The notes under the pieces were generated by a model. It did no database searches and was not told where the DNA came from. It worked only from the letters and a program-made list of their open reading frames with translations. Source: an uncultured Clostridia bacterium (lineage in GTDB: Bacteria > Bacillota > Clostridia > Oscillospirales > Acutalibacteraceae). From it: 36,434 nt of DNA. The position numbers and the translations under genes were made by a program. Within the stretch, counting starts at the first letter, position 1. Every line of letters begins with the position of its first letter. Below, in pieces: positions 9,007 through 17,935 of the stretch. Location: contig CAJFOO010000038.1 in assembly GCA_904397205.1 (NCBI GenBank), positions 1-36,434 on the forward strand, in the 5' to 3' direction.

Positions 9007-10512
9007 TTATTCCAAACCGACAAGCCGCAGCAGGAAACGTCCCATCTCATCCTTTTTGCAAAGGTTTTGGAACCGGACCGGCTTCGACTGCAAGCCGGCA
9101 ATCGGGGCAGGGATGGCCATCCCGGTTTCTTCGGCTAGCTGCTGCACTTTATGGAACTCCTCGTCCGCGGGATTGTATTTTTCCGATACCGCCGACAAAA
9201 CCGCATCCGCAAACTTATACGGGCTGGCAGTGGAAACCACGACCGTGGGGGTCTTGTCTCCGGTTTCGTCCACATACTGCTCGTACGCGTTAACAGCCAC
9301 GGCAGTATGCGTGTCGCACAAATAGCCCGCGCTGCCGAATACTTCCCGGATGGTCTGTTTGGTTTTCCCATCATCACAGCAGGCGGCCGCAAAAGTATTC
9401 TGGAGCGTTTGCAGGGTAGGCCCGTCCACTTCGTAGCGTCCGGTTTCCGCAAGCTGCCGCATCCACTGCGCCACCTGCTTGTCGTCACCGGTCGCGTCGA
9501 ACAGCAGGCGTTCCAGGTTGCTGGAAATCAGGATGTCCATGGACGGGGAAATGGTGGCATGGAATTCCCGGTTGCGGTCATACACACCGGTGCGCAAAAA
9601 CTCGGTGAGCACATTGTTGGCGTTGGACGCGCAGACCAGCTTATGCACGGGAAGCCCCATCTTCTTGGCATAATATGCGGCCAGGATGTTGCCGAAATTG
9701 CCCGTAGGCACCACAAAATTGACCGGATCGCCCATCTTGACGGCCCCGCTTTGGAGCAGGTCACAGTAGGCGGAAAAATAATACACAATCTGCGGCAGCA
9801 GGCGGCCCCAGTTGATGGAATTCGCGCTGGAAAACAGCATCCCGTGGCGATCTAGCTGAGCATTGATCTCCTGATCCACAAACAGGCGTTTCACCCCGCT
9901 TTGCGCGTCGTCAAAATTCCCTTCAATGGCGCAGACGCAGACGTTGTCTCCTTCCTGGGTGTTCATCTGGCGTTTCTGCATGGGGCTGACGCCGTTTTCC
10001 GGGTAAAAGACCAGGATGCGGGTCTTGTCCACGTCCTTAAAGCCCTCCAGGGCGGCTTTGCCCGTATCCCCGGAAGTCGCCACCAGGATGACCGCCGTCT
10101 TGTCGCAGTTTTCTTTTTTGAGGGAATGCGTCAGCAGATGCGGCAGAAGCTGTAAAGCCATATCCTTAAACGCGCAGGTAGGTCCATGCCACAGTTCCAG
10201 CACATGCATGGGATACTCTCCATTTTTCACTTCCACAACCGGCGCGGGATGCCCTCCGGAAAATTTTCCGGGAGCGTACGCAGCGGACACGCATTCCCGG
10301 ATCTCGTCCGCGGAAAAGCCCGGCAGGAAGTCCGACAGGATTTTGCAGGCACGGCCCACATAATCCATCCCCTGCATTGCCTGCAAATCCTCCGGTGTAT
10401 ACGCCGGCAGGCGCTCCGGTACAAACAATCCTCCGTCTTTGGAAATCCCCTGCACAATCGCCCGTGCGGCGGTGACGGTAATTCCCCTGTCTCTGGTACA
10501 TGTATAATTCAA
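9007..10512 (-). CDS. thrC: Threonine synthase
   Basis: PLP enzyme converting O-phosphohomoserine to threonine. Counting from the start used here (501 residues), the PLP lysine is K116 in the AFKDMA motif. SGDTGKAALEGF binds the phosphate, and the fold is that of the long fungal/E. coli-type threonine synthases. I chose the TTG at 10512: AGGAGGG sits eight bases upstream and the protein then begins NYTCTRDRG, matching the usual family N-terminus. The ATG at 10542 would place the ribosome binding site inside the coding region. It has its own near-consensus promoter. Confidence 0.94.
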   Translation of the reverse strand: MNYTCTRDRGITVTAARAIVQGISKDGGLFVPERLPAYTPEDLQAMQGMDYVGRACKILSDFLPGFSADEIRECVSAAYAPGKFSGGHPAPVVEVKNGEYPMHVLELWHGPTCAFKDMALQLLPHLLTHSLKKENCDKTAVILVATSGDTGKAALEGFKDVDKTRILVFYPENGVSPMQKRQMNTQEGDNVCVCAIEGNFDDAQSGVKRLFVDQEINAQLDRHGMLFSSANSINWGRLLPQIVYYFSAYCDLLQSGAVKMGDPVNFVVPTGNFGNILAAYYAKKMGLPVHKLVCASNANNVLTEFLRTGVYDRNREFHATISPSMDILISSNLERLLFDATGDDKQVAQWMRQLAETGRYEVDGPTLQTLQNTFAAACCDDGKTKQTIREVFGSAGYLCDTHTAVAVNAYEQYVDETGDKTPTVVVSTASPYKFADAVLSAVSEKYNPADEEFHKVQQLAEETGMAIPAPIAGLQSKPVRFQNLCKKDEMGRFLLRLVGLE

Positions 10513-10559
10513 GGCGTTTTCCCTCCTAAATGTTCCTTGCATAAACGCAGTTTCCTTTT

Positions 10560-10588
10560 ATTTTATAATAGAACGGGGACAATGTCAA
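10560..10588 (-). promoter_or_regulatory. thrC promoter
   Basis: On the minus strand, a perfect -35 TTGACA (10583-10588), a 17-base spacer and -10 TAAAAT (10560-10565). The -35 box overlaps the last codon of the upstream dipeptidase gene. The predicted leader is about 40 bases. Confidence 0.75.
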
Positions 10589-11511
10589 AGAGAAAGGAAA
10601 AATTTCTGCGCGTTTTCATAAAAAATTTTCTCGAGCAGTGCATCCGGATAGCCGGCGCGGGAAAAGCGTTCCCAAATGGCGGCAAACGATTCTATCCCCT
10701 GCACGTCCTCCGGCAGATCTCCCCCGTCCAAATCGCTGCCAAGCGCCAGCACATCCTCCCCGCCCAGCGACAGGAAGTGTTCCGCATGCCGCAGCAGATC
10801 CTCCACGCTGGCCCGCGGTTTTTCCGTCAGGAAAGCCGGGTGCAGGTTCAGACCTACCAACCCGCCCTTTTGGCACAACAGGGTAAACTGGGCGTCCGTC
10901 AAATTGCGGGGATGGCTGCACACTGCCTTCGCGTTGGAATGGCTGGCCACAAACGGCTGATGCGCCAGTTCGGCAGCCTGGTAAAACAAAGGCAGGCTGG
11001 CATGGGACAGATCCAGGACAATCCTCCACCGCTCCAGCTCCGGGATCACCTGCCGGCCAAACGCCGTGAGCCCCTTGGGATACAAAACCATCGCGCCGTC
11101 TCCCAGCTCGCAGGAACCGTTCCAGGTAAGGGTCAGCATCCGCACGCCGGCCTGTGCCAGCTCCTTCACACGGGAGAGCTTTCCGCCCAATACGGCGCCG
11201 CCTTCCACCGTAAGGAACGCACAGCAGCGGTTCCGGGCCGCCGCGCGGGAAAACGAAGGCCCGTCGGTACAAAACGAGACAGCCTCCCAGTTTTTTTCCA
11301 CTTCCCCGCGGAAATACCCGGCCGCCCCCTCAAAATATTCCCAGGCTTTTTCTCCCCGCAGGGTATCGGGAATCCAAATGGCAAAGCACTGCGCCCACGG
11401 GGAATACATCCGTCCCCGCTCCAAATCGAGACGCAGGGTGTTGCGGCGCAGCGGCTGCCCTTGCTTCCAGCATTCGGTAATCGTGTCGCAGTGCAAATCA
11501 AATACCCGCAT
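10585..11511 (-). CDS. Membrane dipeptidase family (peptidase M19)
   Basis: A 308-residue zinc dipeptidase of the renal-dipeptidase/PepD type, an amidohydrolase-fold family that cleaves dipeptides, often with a D-residue at the second position. The N-terminal metal motif is FDLHCDT (H7, D9). Later, LTVEGG supplies the bridging glutamate region, LDLSHAS and VASHSN supply metal histidines, and LGSDLDGG is the conserved C-terminal aspartate motif. There is no signal peptide, so it is probably cytoplasmic. It follows yraN by 21 bases in the rbgA-rnhB-yraN unit. Confidence 0.88.
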   Translation of the reverse strand: MRVFDLHCDTITECWKQGQPLRRNTLRLDLERGRMYSPWAQCFAIWIPDTLRGEKAWEYFEGAAGYFRGEVEKNWEAVSFCTDGPSFSRAAARNRCCAFLTVEGGAVLGGKLSRVKELAQAGVRMLTLTWNGSCELGDGAMVLYPKGLTAFGRQVIPELERWRIVLDLSHASLPLFYQAAELAHQPFVASHSNAKAVCSHPRNLTDAQFTLLCQKGGLVGLNLHPAFLTEKPRASVEDLLRHAEHFLSLGGEDVLALGSDLDGGDLPEDVQGIESFAAIWERFSRAGYPDALLEKIFYENAQKFFLSL

Positions 11512-11532
11512 GTAGAGACCGGCCCCTTTCGC

Positions 11533-11913
11533 TCAGATCCATCCTTCATCGGCTTCAAACACATTGGAAAGATAATCAAACCATTTCCGATTGGTTCTGG
11601 GTTCGATGGTGATCGCCGCCACGTCAAACCGGGGTTGGAGTTCCTGATATTCCGGGTGGGTTTGCAGATAGAGCAGCGCCGTTTTCACCAGCTTGCGGCA
11701 TTTGGAAGGGGATACTGCCTCCAGCGGATGGAGCTTGCCTCCGGCCTGCCGCACTTTCACTTCTACAAACACAATATATGCATCCGACAGGGCGATAATG
11801 TCTACCTCGCCGTACCGGCTGTGATAATTCCGATCGATGACACGGTACCCCCGGCGGGTCAAAAACTCCGCCGCCAGAACTTCCCCGTGCAGGCCGGTTT
11901 CATTCGCCCCCAT
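11533..11913 (-). CDS. YraN/UPF0102 family nuclease-like protein
   Basis: A 126-residue protein of the UPF0102 family with a restriction-endonuclease-like fold. The signature is easy to see: G-x-x-GE-x-x-A-x-x-FL near the N-terminus, [14 protein letters not shown], then VFVEVKVR, with the E-x-D...E-x-K catalytic arrangement. The biological role of the family is not settled. Its start overlaps the rnhB end by 14 bases; rnhB-yraN is a widespread gene pair. Confidence 0.88.
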   Translation of the reverse strand: MGANETGLHGEVLAAEFLTRRGYRVIDRNYHSRYGEVDIIALSDAYIVFVEVKVRQAGGKLHPLEAVSPSKCRKLVKTALLYLQTHPEYQELQPRFDVAAITIEPRTNRKWFDYLSNVFEADEGWI

Positions 11914-12517
11914 AGCCGTCCCCCAAAATTTTTTTCAAAAAACTGCGCCGGTGGATCGGGCAAGGACCAAACTGCTGCAAAAGCTCCCGGTGCAGCTTGG
12001 TGCCGTACCCCTTGTGCTTGGCGAACCGGTATTCCGGATAGAGCTTGTCCAGCTCCAGCATAAGGCGATCCCGGCTGACCTTGGCCAACACGGAAGCGGC
12101 AGCAATGCTCGCGCTCTGCGCGTCCCCTTTCACCACGGTTTCCCCCGGGATGGGCAAAGAAGGCATCCGGTTGCCGTCCACCAGGGCATAGTCCGCCTGC
12201 ACCGATAAAGCGGCACAGGCCCGCTCCATAGCCAGGTACGTCGCTTGCAGGATGTTCAGGCGGTCGATTTCCTCCTCGGTGGCAAAAGCGACCGCCCACG
12301 CGACGGCCTGCTCCTGGATCGGTTCAAACAGGGCTTCCCTCTGTTTTTCACTCAGTTTTTTGGAATCGTCCAGCCCCTCGAGCACACAGCCGGGCGGCAG
12401 GATAACAGCCGCGGCAAATACCGGCCCCGCCAGCGGTCCCCGGCCAGCCTCGTCGATCCCGCAGACTGCACGGAATCCTCGCAAAGCTGCTTGTGTTTCA
12501 TACGCAAACCAATCCAT
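11900..12517 (-). CDS. rnhB: Ribonuclease HII
   Basis: Removes ribonucleotides and RNA-DNA hybrids from DNA. The signature [12 protein letters not shown] at residues 20-31 supplies catalytic D22 and E23, and further acidic residues lie in VDGNRM. The C-terminal HKGYGT motif is typical of RNase HII. The start is the ATG at 12517, with AAGGAGGGG just upstream, giving 205 residues; a longer in-frame extension upstream has no ribosome binding site and lacks family similarity. It sits between rbgA and yraN in one operon. Confidence 0.94.
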   Translation of the reverse strand: MDWFAYETQAALRGFRAVCGIDEAGRGPLAGPVFAAAVILPPGCVLEGLDDSKKLSEKQREALFEPIQEQAVAWAVAFATEEEIDRLNILQATYLAMERACAALSVQADYALVDGNRMPSLPIPGETVVKGDAQSASIAAASVLAKVSRDRLMLELDKLYPEYRFAKHKGYGTKLHRELLQQFGPCPIHRRSFLKKILGDGYGGE

Positions 12518-12545
12518 CGAACCCCTCCTTCCTGCAAGAATCCCT

Positions 12546-13421
12546 CTATTCCGGCATCGGGGCGGGCTCCAGGGTAATCCGCCCCAGCTTTCCGCCACGA
12601 AACTCGTCCAAAACGGCCGCCGCCGCCCGTTCCGTATTTACCTGCCCGCCCGAGACGAGCATCCCGCGCCTGCGTCCAATCCGTTCCAGCCCTTCATAGC
12701 CAGGCAAACCGTCCAGTTCCCCCGGCTCCAGCTTATACCGTGCTTCCAATGCGCCGGGGTACATCGGCGCCAGGGTTTCGATCAGGCGGCCGGCAAGGGT
12801 CTCTATGTCCACCACCGCATCCCGCACCGCGCCGGTGAAGGCCAGGTATTCCCCCACCCGCTTGTCCTCAAATTTGGGCCAGAGCACCCCGGGGGTATCG
12901 AGGATTTCCATCCCTTTCCCGGCGGAAAACCAGCGGTTTGTGCGGGTCACGCCGGGGCGGTCCTCCACCTCTGCCTTGCCGCCCCGGGAAATCCGGTTGA
13001 TAAAGGAGGATTTCCCCACATTCGGGATCCCTACCACCATCACCCGGATCACCCGGCCGGTCATGCCTTTTGCTTCCCACGCGGCAATTTTTTCCTTCAG
13101 GGCCTCGCGCACCAGGGGCAGCACCCCCTGCACGCCTTTCCCGCTGCGGCAGTCTGCGGGCGCGGCCAGGATGCCCTGTGCCTGGTAGGCGGCGATCCAC
13201 CGCTTGGTCTGCACGGGATCCGCCATATCCGCTTTGTTCAGCAGAATCACCCGGGGCTTTTTCTGGATGATGCTGTCCAAAACCGGGTTGCGGCTGCTCA
13301 CGGGGATCCGCGCGTCCACCAGTTCTGCCACTGCATCCACCTGTTTTAGCGATTGTTCGATCTGCCGCCGGGTTTTCGCCATATGCCCCGGGAACCATTG
13401 GATCGACTGCGCTTCACTCAT
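12546..13421 (-). CDS. rbgA: Ribosome biogenesis GTPase RbgA/YlqF
   Basis: Circularly permuted GTPase needed for late 50S assembly. The G4 motif LNKADM comes before the P-loop GIPNVGKSS and the G3 motif DTPG, the diagnostic permuted order. The N-terminus [10 protein letters not shown] is the family hallmark. The ATG at 13421 has AAAGGAG seven bases upstream; an ATG six codons earlier overlaps the lepB stop and has no ribosome binding site. The rplS, lepB, rbgA, rnhB order is a common Bacillota ribosome-assembly neighbourhood. Confidence 0.94.
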   Translation of the reverse strand: MSEAQSIQWFPGHMAKTRRQIEQSLKQVDAVAELVDARIPVSSRNPVLDSIIQKKPRVILLNKADMADPVQTKRWIAAYQAQGILAAPADCRSGKGVQGVLPLVREALKEKIAAWEAKGMTGRVIRVMVVGIPNVGKSSFINRISRGGKAEVEDRPGVTRTNRWFSAGKGMEILDTPGVLWPKFEDKRVGEYLAFTGAVRDAVVDIETLAGRLIETLAPMYPGALEARYKLEPGELDGLPGYEGLERIGRRRGMLVSGGQVNTERAAAAVLDEFRGGKLGRITLEPAPMPE

Positions 13422-13440
13422 GGCCTGGCTCCTTTCCATC

Positions 13441-14064
13441 CTATGCCACCACGCCGAGACGGCTGAAGGGGAACAGGATAAACTGGGCTTTCCCTAAGAT
13501 ATGCCGCTCATCCACCATGTACACGTCGAGATACCGGCTGTCCTTGGAGACGCTGCGGTTATCCCCCAGTACAAAAATACAGCCCTCCGGCACCTCCAAC
13601 CCTTCTTCAGGGAATTCATATATTTCTTCTTCCGATGCCATTGGGCGGTAAGTCTTGGTATCCCCCAAGTATGCGGTTTCGTCCAGGATCTGCCCGTCCA
13701 CATAGACGTCCCCCGCATCATAATCGATGTAAATATTTTGCCCTTCCGTGGCAATCACGCGCTTGACAATCGGCTCGTTGAGGCCGTCGGTCCGCTTGAG
13801 CACCACAATATCCCCGGCCTGCGGGGTATAAAACCAGCTGGTCACAATCAGCCGGTCCCCATGCTGGAGGTTCGGATACATCGAACTCCCGCTTACCGTG
13901 ACAATCCGGAACACAAAGGTAAACACAATCCCCACCACGATGATGGCGATGATCAAAGACTCCACCCATTCAAATGAACTGAGCCGTCCATCCCCCTGGA
14001 TAGCGCCGCTGCGGACAGCCTGCACTTCCTCCGTGGCGGGGGAGCGCTTTTCCTTTTTACTCAT
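13441..14064 (-). CDS. lepB: Signal peptidase I
   Basis: Membrane serine protease that removes signal peptides of exported proteins; the secreted protein encoded at 27426-29813 would be a substrate. The 207-residue protein has a short charged cytoplasmic tail, one transmembrane segment at about residues 35-55, and the catalytic Ser-Lys dyad at S61 (SGSSMYP) and K101 (VKRVIA). The late GDNR motif is present. AAAGGAGG precedes the ATG at 14064. It is separated from rplS by a terminator. Confidence 0.94.
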   Translation of the reverse strand: MSKKEKRSPATEEVQAVRSGAIQGDGRLSSFEWVESLIIAIIVVGIVFTFVFRIVTVSGSSMYPNLQHGDRLIVTSWFYTPQAGDIVVLKRTDGLNEPIVKRVIATEGQNIYIDYDAGDVYVDGQILDETAYLGDTKTYRPMASEEEIYEFPEEGLEVPEGCIFVLGDNRSVSKDSRYLDVYMVDERHILGKAQFILFPFSRLGVVA

Positions 14065-14112
14065 GCAAAAAACAACCTCCTTTCCCTCCTGTTGAGGGAA
14101 ATCCTAATTTCC

Positions 14113-14145
14113 ATAGCAAAAAAGGGACACATCCATGTCCCTTTT
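14113..14145 (-). terminator. Intrinsic terminator after rplS
   Basis: A 10-bp perfect stem (AAAAGGGACA at 14120-14129 with TGTCCCTTTT at 14136-14145) has a six-base loop. On the minus strand it is followed by TTGC after a run of Ts. It ends the single-gene rplS transcript and partly insulates lepB. Confidence 0.9.
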
Positions 14146-14154
14146 ATCGTGCGT

Positions 14155-14499
14155 TTATCTGATTTTTTCCCGGAGTTTTGCAGCCTTGCCCACTCTGTCA
14201 CGCAGATAATAGAGCTTTGCCCGGCGGACATGGCCCTTGCGCACCAGCTTGATCCCCTTGACGTTGGGGGAATGGATGGGGAACACCCTCTCCACGCCTA
14301 CGCCGTAGGAAACCCGGCGTACGGTGAAGGTTTCGGAAATCCCGCTGCCCTTGCGGGCGATGACGGTGCCTTCAAACACCTGGATTCTTTCACGGTCTCC
14401 TTCACGGATGTTTACATCCACCTTGATGGTATCGCCGATTTCGATTTGCGGGACTTCCTGTTTCATCGAGTCCTGCGCAATTAACTTGAGTGCATCCAT
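14155..14499 (-). CDS. rplS: 50S ribosomal protein L19
   Basis: A 114-residue ribosomal protein at the 30S-50S interface. The sequence is a full-length L19 with the typical [13 protein letters not shown]-like opening (here [15 protein letters not shown]), the RERIQVFEG segment and the basic end [10 protein letters not shown]. An AGGAGG site precedes the ATG at 14499. It has its own promoter, structured leader and terminator, so it is a monocistronic unit. Confidence 0.96.
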   Translation of the reverse strand: MDALKLIAQDSMKQEVPQIEIGDTIKVDVNIREGDRERIQVFEGTVIARKGSGISETFTVRRVSYGVGVERVFPIHSPNVKGIKLVRKGHVRRAKLYYLRDRVGKAAKLREKIR

Positions 14500-14649
14500 A
14501 GTAAAATCCTCCTAAAATTCCGGTATTCATACCCGGCAGGCGCCGGCAGAGGAATACCCGCTTGATTGTCTCGGCCACGGGCCGGGCATCAACCCCATCA
14601 AACGCTGCCTGACGGAACGAAGGCGGCCTGCGCCTTCTGTGCAGATGCT
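14500..14649 (-). promoter_or_regulatory. Structured 5' leader of rplS, candidate L19 autoregulatory leader
   Basis: About 150 bases of leader RNA precede rplS. Just upstream of the ribosome binding site is an interrupted helix: GGTATTC pairs with GAATACC, enclosing CCGGC/GCCGG with a GCCT tetraloop (about 14521-14562). Ribosomal protein L19 genes of Bacillota are known to have autoregulatory leaders; I infer this from position and structure and did not match it to a covariance model. Confidence 0.4.
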
Positions 14650-14655
14650 CTGCTT

Positions 14656-14684
14656 ATCATACCACAAGGAAACCAAAAAAGCAA
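14656..14684 (-). promoter_or_regulatory. rplS promoter
   Basis: On the minus strand, TTGCTT (14679-14684), a 17-base spacer and TATGAT (14656-14661), with TGG just upstream of the -10 box giving an extended -10 element. Confidence 0.65.
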
Positions 14685-14750
14685 CCTTATTTTCATAAAA
14701 TACACCAAATTTTCCCTCTCCGGCCGGCTGTGCCGAAAAAATCCATCCCG

Positions 14751-15410
14751 TTACGCAAACGGGATCCTTTCCGCATTATACAGGCCCGTGCGGGTAATCC
14801 GGGCAAAGCAGGATGCACCGGTATCTGCACGCAGGGCTTCCACCACCAGGGACGGGTTAATATTCTCCGTGCTCCCCGCCGGCAGCATCAGCCGCAGCCG
14901 GACGCATTCGCCGGCCGGTTCGATCTCCGCTTCCTGGATACCGGGACGGATATCTACGGTTTTCACCCCGGATTTGCTCCGTTTTTCCACCAGGATGGCC
15001 GTCTGCCCCAACAGGGATCGCAGCTTTTCTGCAAGGCTTTCCCCGCTCTCGCCCTCCTCCGGCTCCAGCTCCACAAGGTACGACGCCCAAGCGATCTGCC
15101 CCGGCTTCATGACGGGTTCGGTCACGTCGAGCACCCGGATATCCGGCGGCAGGGCGGCGTTGAGACGGTCCCGAATTTCCTCGGGACAGAGATCCTCTTC
15201 CATTTTGATGTCCATGGATTCCCGCAGCCCTTCCGCACCCAAAGACAGCGGCAGGGCGAAGGTCAAAAAGGCGTGCGGATGGAAGCCCTCCGTGTACCAG
15301 AGCGGGAGTTTGGCTTTGTGTACCGCGCGGGACATACAGCGGTTTAAATCCAGATGGGAAATATATTTTGCCGTCCCTGTTTTGGAGAACCATATCCTAA
15401 CGTGTTTCAA
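14751..15410 (-). CDS. Radical SAM-linked protein, DUF2344 (TIGR03936-like)
   Basis: A 219-residue protein of the DUF2344 family, whose members almost always stand next to the TIGR03960-type radical SAM protein, as here. The opening VRIWFSKTGTAKYISHLDL and the segment TEGFHPHAFLTFALPLSLG are characteristic. Its start overlaps the end of the radical SAM gene by 14 bases, so the two are translationally coupled. The pair often sits near ribosomal or RNase genes, which hints at RNA or ribosome modification, but the reaction is unknown. Confidence 0.85.
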   Translation of the reverse strand: MKHVRIWFSKTGTAKYISHLDLNRCMSRAVHKAKLPLWYTEGFHPHAFLTFALPLSLGAEGLRESMDIKMEEDLCPEEIRDRLNAALPPDIRVLDVTEPVMKPGQIAWASYLVELEPEEGESGESLAEKLRSLLGQTAILVEKRSKSGVKTVDIRPGIQEAEIEPAGECVRLRLMLPAGSTENINPSLVVEALRADTGASCFARITRTGLYNAERIPFA

Positions 15411-17238
15411 AGCAGATCCCTCCCTGGAAGCAGGCTGCGCCGCAGGCGGAACAGGCTTCCTTGCAGTCCGGGGACGTCCGGTTTTCGTAAGCGGCCCGGC
15501 ACTCTTCGATCAGGAAATCCTTGCGGATCCCGTAGTCCAGATGATCCCACGGCAGGACTTCGGTAAATTCCCGGCGCCGCTGGTTGTAAAAGGCCGGATC
15601 CACCCCGCAGGCCGCAAAGACTTCCATCCACTTCGCCAGGGAAAAATAATCCGACCAGCCGTCCATTTTACAGCCCCGGCGGTGGGCTTCCTCCAGCACG
15701 CGGGCCAGGCGGCGATCCCCCCGGGCGAATACCCCTTCCAAAAAGCTGGTATCGGCGTCGTGCCAGTTGCAGGTGATCTTGCGGCTTTTCACCGAATGCA
15801 CCAGATGATCCTGTTTTTGGCGCAGGGTCTCGATGGAATCCTGCGGCTCCCACTGGAACGGCGTGAACGGCTTGGGTACGAAGCTCGAAGCGCTCAGGGT
15901 CACGTTGACCCCGCGTCCCTTGGGCTTGTCCGGGCAGTGGTAATAGGCTTCCACCACCGCCTGCCCCAAATCGGCAATCCCCGCTACGTCGTCCAGGGTT
16001 TCCGTGGGCAGGCCGATCATAAAATACAGCTTGATGCTGCTCCACCCACCGGCAAACGCGGTGCGTACCGTTTGGAGCAGTTCTTCCTCGGTCACATTTT
16101 TATTGATCACATCCCGCATCCGCTGCGTCCCCGCCTCGGGGGCAAAGGTCAGCCCGCTGCGGCGCACGGTCTTGATTTTCTCGGTCAGCTCATTGGAAAA
16201 CCCGTCCACCCGCAAAGACGGAAGCGATACGTTCACCCGTTCCGGCTTTGTCCAGCGGAGCAGGGTATCCAGCAGGCCCTCAATATCCGGATAATCGCTG
16301 GTACTCAAGGAGGAAAGGGAAATCTCATCGTATCCCGTACCGGCACACAGATCCCGGCACTGCTGGTCAATCACGTCTTTCTCCTTCACCCGCACAGGCC
16401 GGTAAATAAATCCCGCCTGGCAGAACCGGCAGGCCCGGTAGCATCCCCGCTGCACCTCGCTGACTGCCCGGTCGTGGACGATATCCAGATAGGGTACCAC
16501 GAAAGTTTCAGGAAAATAGGCGCGGTTCATATCCTTCACAATCCGCTTGCGCACCCGGGCCGGCGCGCCTTCTTTGGGGATGACAGCAGCAACCGTCCCA
16601 TCCTCCCGATAGGACACCTCGTACAATGAGGGGACATACACCCCTTCTACCTGCGCGGCCGCCCGCAGGAATTCCGCCTTGCTGCGTCCCTCTTTCTTAT
16701 ACCGGCGGTACAGCTCCACAATTTCCAAATCCACCTCTTCGCCTTCGCCAAGGAAAAACAGATCCACAAAATCAGCCACCGGTTCCGGGTTGCATACGCA
16801 CGGCCCGCCCGCCACCACCAGCGGGGATAAGGAATCCCGCTGGGCGCTGTACAGGGGGATCCCCGCCAAATCCAGCATATTCAGCATATTGGTATAACTC
16901 AGCTCATACTGGAGCGTAAAGCCCACCATGTCAAATTCCCCCACCGGGTCGCCGCTCTCGAGCGCAAACAGAGGTACGCCGTTTTGACGCATCTCCTCCT
17001 CCATATCGCCCCAGGGAGCGAATACCCGCTCGCACCATACGCCTTCCTGTTCGTTGAGCAGGCTGTATAAAATCTTCATCCCCAAATGCGACATCCCGAC
17101 CTCATACAAATCCGGGAAACAAAAAGCAAACCGGACCTCCACGTCCGCCTTCTCTTTCACCACAGCATTCATTTCCCCGCCGGTATACCGCCCCGGCTTC
17201 TGCACGCGTGACAAGATCCTTTCCTTGATGCGATCCAC
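15397..17238 (-). CDS. Radical SAM family protein (TIGR03960-like)
   Basis: A 613-residue radical SAM enzyme of unknown substrate. An N-terminal B12-binding-like region (about 30-170, with VGFTLQYELSYTNML and FFLGEGEE) precedes the radical SAM barrel. The [4Fe-4S] motif is C266-x3-C270-x2-C273. A C-terminal extension is cysteine-rich (CKEACSACGAACF), possibly a second cluster or zinc site. The start is GTG at 17238, preceded by AAGGAGG at good spacing. It is cotranscribed with the M50 gene upstream and the DUF2344 gene downstream. Confidence 0.87.
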   Translation of the reverse strand: MDRIKERILSRVQKPGRYTGGEMNAVVKEKADVEVRFAFCFPDLYEVGMSHLGMKILYSLLNEQEGVWCERVFAPWGDMEEEMRQNGVPLFALESGDPVGEFDMVGFTLQYELSYTNMLNMLDLAGIPLYSAQRDSLSPLVVAGGPCVCNPEPVADFVDLFFLGEGEEVDLEIVELYRRYKKEGRSKAEFLRAAAQVEGVYVPSLYEVSYREDGTVAAVIPKEGAPARVRKRIVKDMNRAYFPETFVVPYLDIVHDRAVSEVQRGCYRACRFCQAGFIYRPVRVKEKDVIDQQCRDLCAGTGYDEISLSSLSTSDYPDIEGLLDTLLRWTKPERVNVSLPSLRVDGFSNELTEKIKTVRRSGLTFAPEAGTQRMRDVINKNVTEEELLQTVRTAFAGGWSSIKLYFMIGLPTETLDDVAGIADLGQAVVEAYYHCPDKPKGRGVNVTLSASSFVPKPFTPFQWEPQDSIETLRQKQDHLVHSVKSRKITCNWHDADTSFLEGVFARGDRRLARVLEEAHRRGCKMDGWSDYFSLAKWMEVFAACGVDPAFYNQRRREFTEVLPWDHLDYGIRKDFLIEECRAAYENRTSPDCKEACSACGAACFQGGICFETR

Positions 17239-17308
17239 CGCTGCGCCTCCTTTTTGCCATTTCCTCCTATTATACCGACTTGCGGAGAAAATTGCAACGA
17301 AGCAAGTT

Positions 17309-17935
17309 CTATCCCACCGAAAAAAAACGGCCGCGCTTCCATAGCAAAAGGAAGATCAGGTACAGGCTCAAAAGCAATAAAGAAAAATTATACCGGGAAT
17401 CGAGCAGCAGCCAAAACCCGGCCGTCGCCAAGGGCAGCAGCGTAAGCAACGAAACTGCCGTCACCACCTTCCCGCAGAAGGCCTCGCCCCGCCGGGAACG
17501 CAGCAAAAGCAGGGAAAAAAGGGCCTGCCCCCCGTCGAGCGCCTCAATGGGGAGCAGGTTCATCAGCCCCAGGGCGGCGTTCGCCATCAGCCATCCATCC
17601 CCTTCCCACCAGCCCAGCCGCCGTCCCAGCAGGCAAAAAAAACAAGCCAGCCCGTTCGCCAGCGGGCCGGCCAGAGAAACCAGCACTTCCTTGCCATAGC
17701 TGCGCCCGGTGGTTTCCTGTTTCACCAGATCCACGCCAAAGGGGTTCAGGCGGATTTCCCTCGGAGGCATACCCACTCCCACCATCGCCGCCAAATGCCC
17801 CATCTCGTGCAGCAGTGCCGCGAGCAACCCCAAAATGGCTCCTTCCCCCAGGGCGGAGAACAGCAGGAATGCCAGCACGGCAAAAAACAGGAAGCGGATC
17901 TTCACCACACAGGAGCCAATGGTAAAACAGATCAC
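17309..17935 (-). CDS. Site-2 protease, SpoIVFB-like M50 family
   Basis: A polytopic intramembrane zinc metalloprotease of 208 residues. The zinc site is HEMGH (H43, E44, H47), with the third ligand D134 in LLPIEALDGG. Several hydrophobic segments follow. There is no C-terminal CBS domain, so it is shorter than B. subtilis SpoIVFB. The start is GTG at 17935, which overlaps the TGA stop of the small gene upstream (GTGA) and has GGAGAG upstream. In spore formers SpoIVFB processes pro-sigma-K in the mother cell; that role here is inferred from family and context. Confidence 0.82.
   Translation of the reverse strand: MICFTIGSCVVKIRFLFFAVLAFLLFSALGEGAILGLLAALLHEMGHLAAMVGVGMPPREIRLNPFGVDLVKQETTGRSYGKEVLVSLAGPLANGLACFFCLLGRRLGWWEGDGWLMANAALGLMNLLPIEALDGGQALFSLLLLRSRRGEAFCGKVVTAVSLLTLLPLATAGFWLLLDSRYNFSLLLLSLYLIFLLLWKRGRFFSVG

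Noticed and set aside
14566-16629. A 687-residue open frame on the plus strand over rplS leader and the radical SAM pair
   Set aside because: It is antisense to two well-supported conserved genes and crosses their boundary and the rplS promoter; it shows no recognisable domain.
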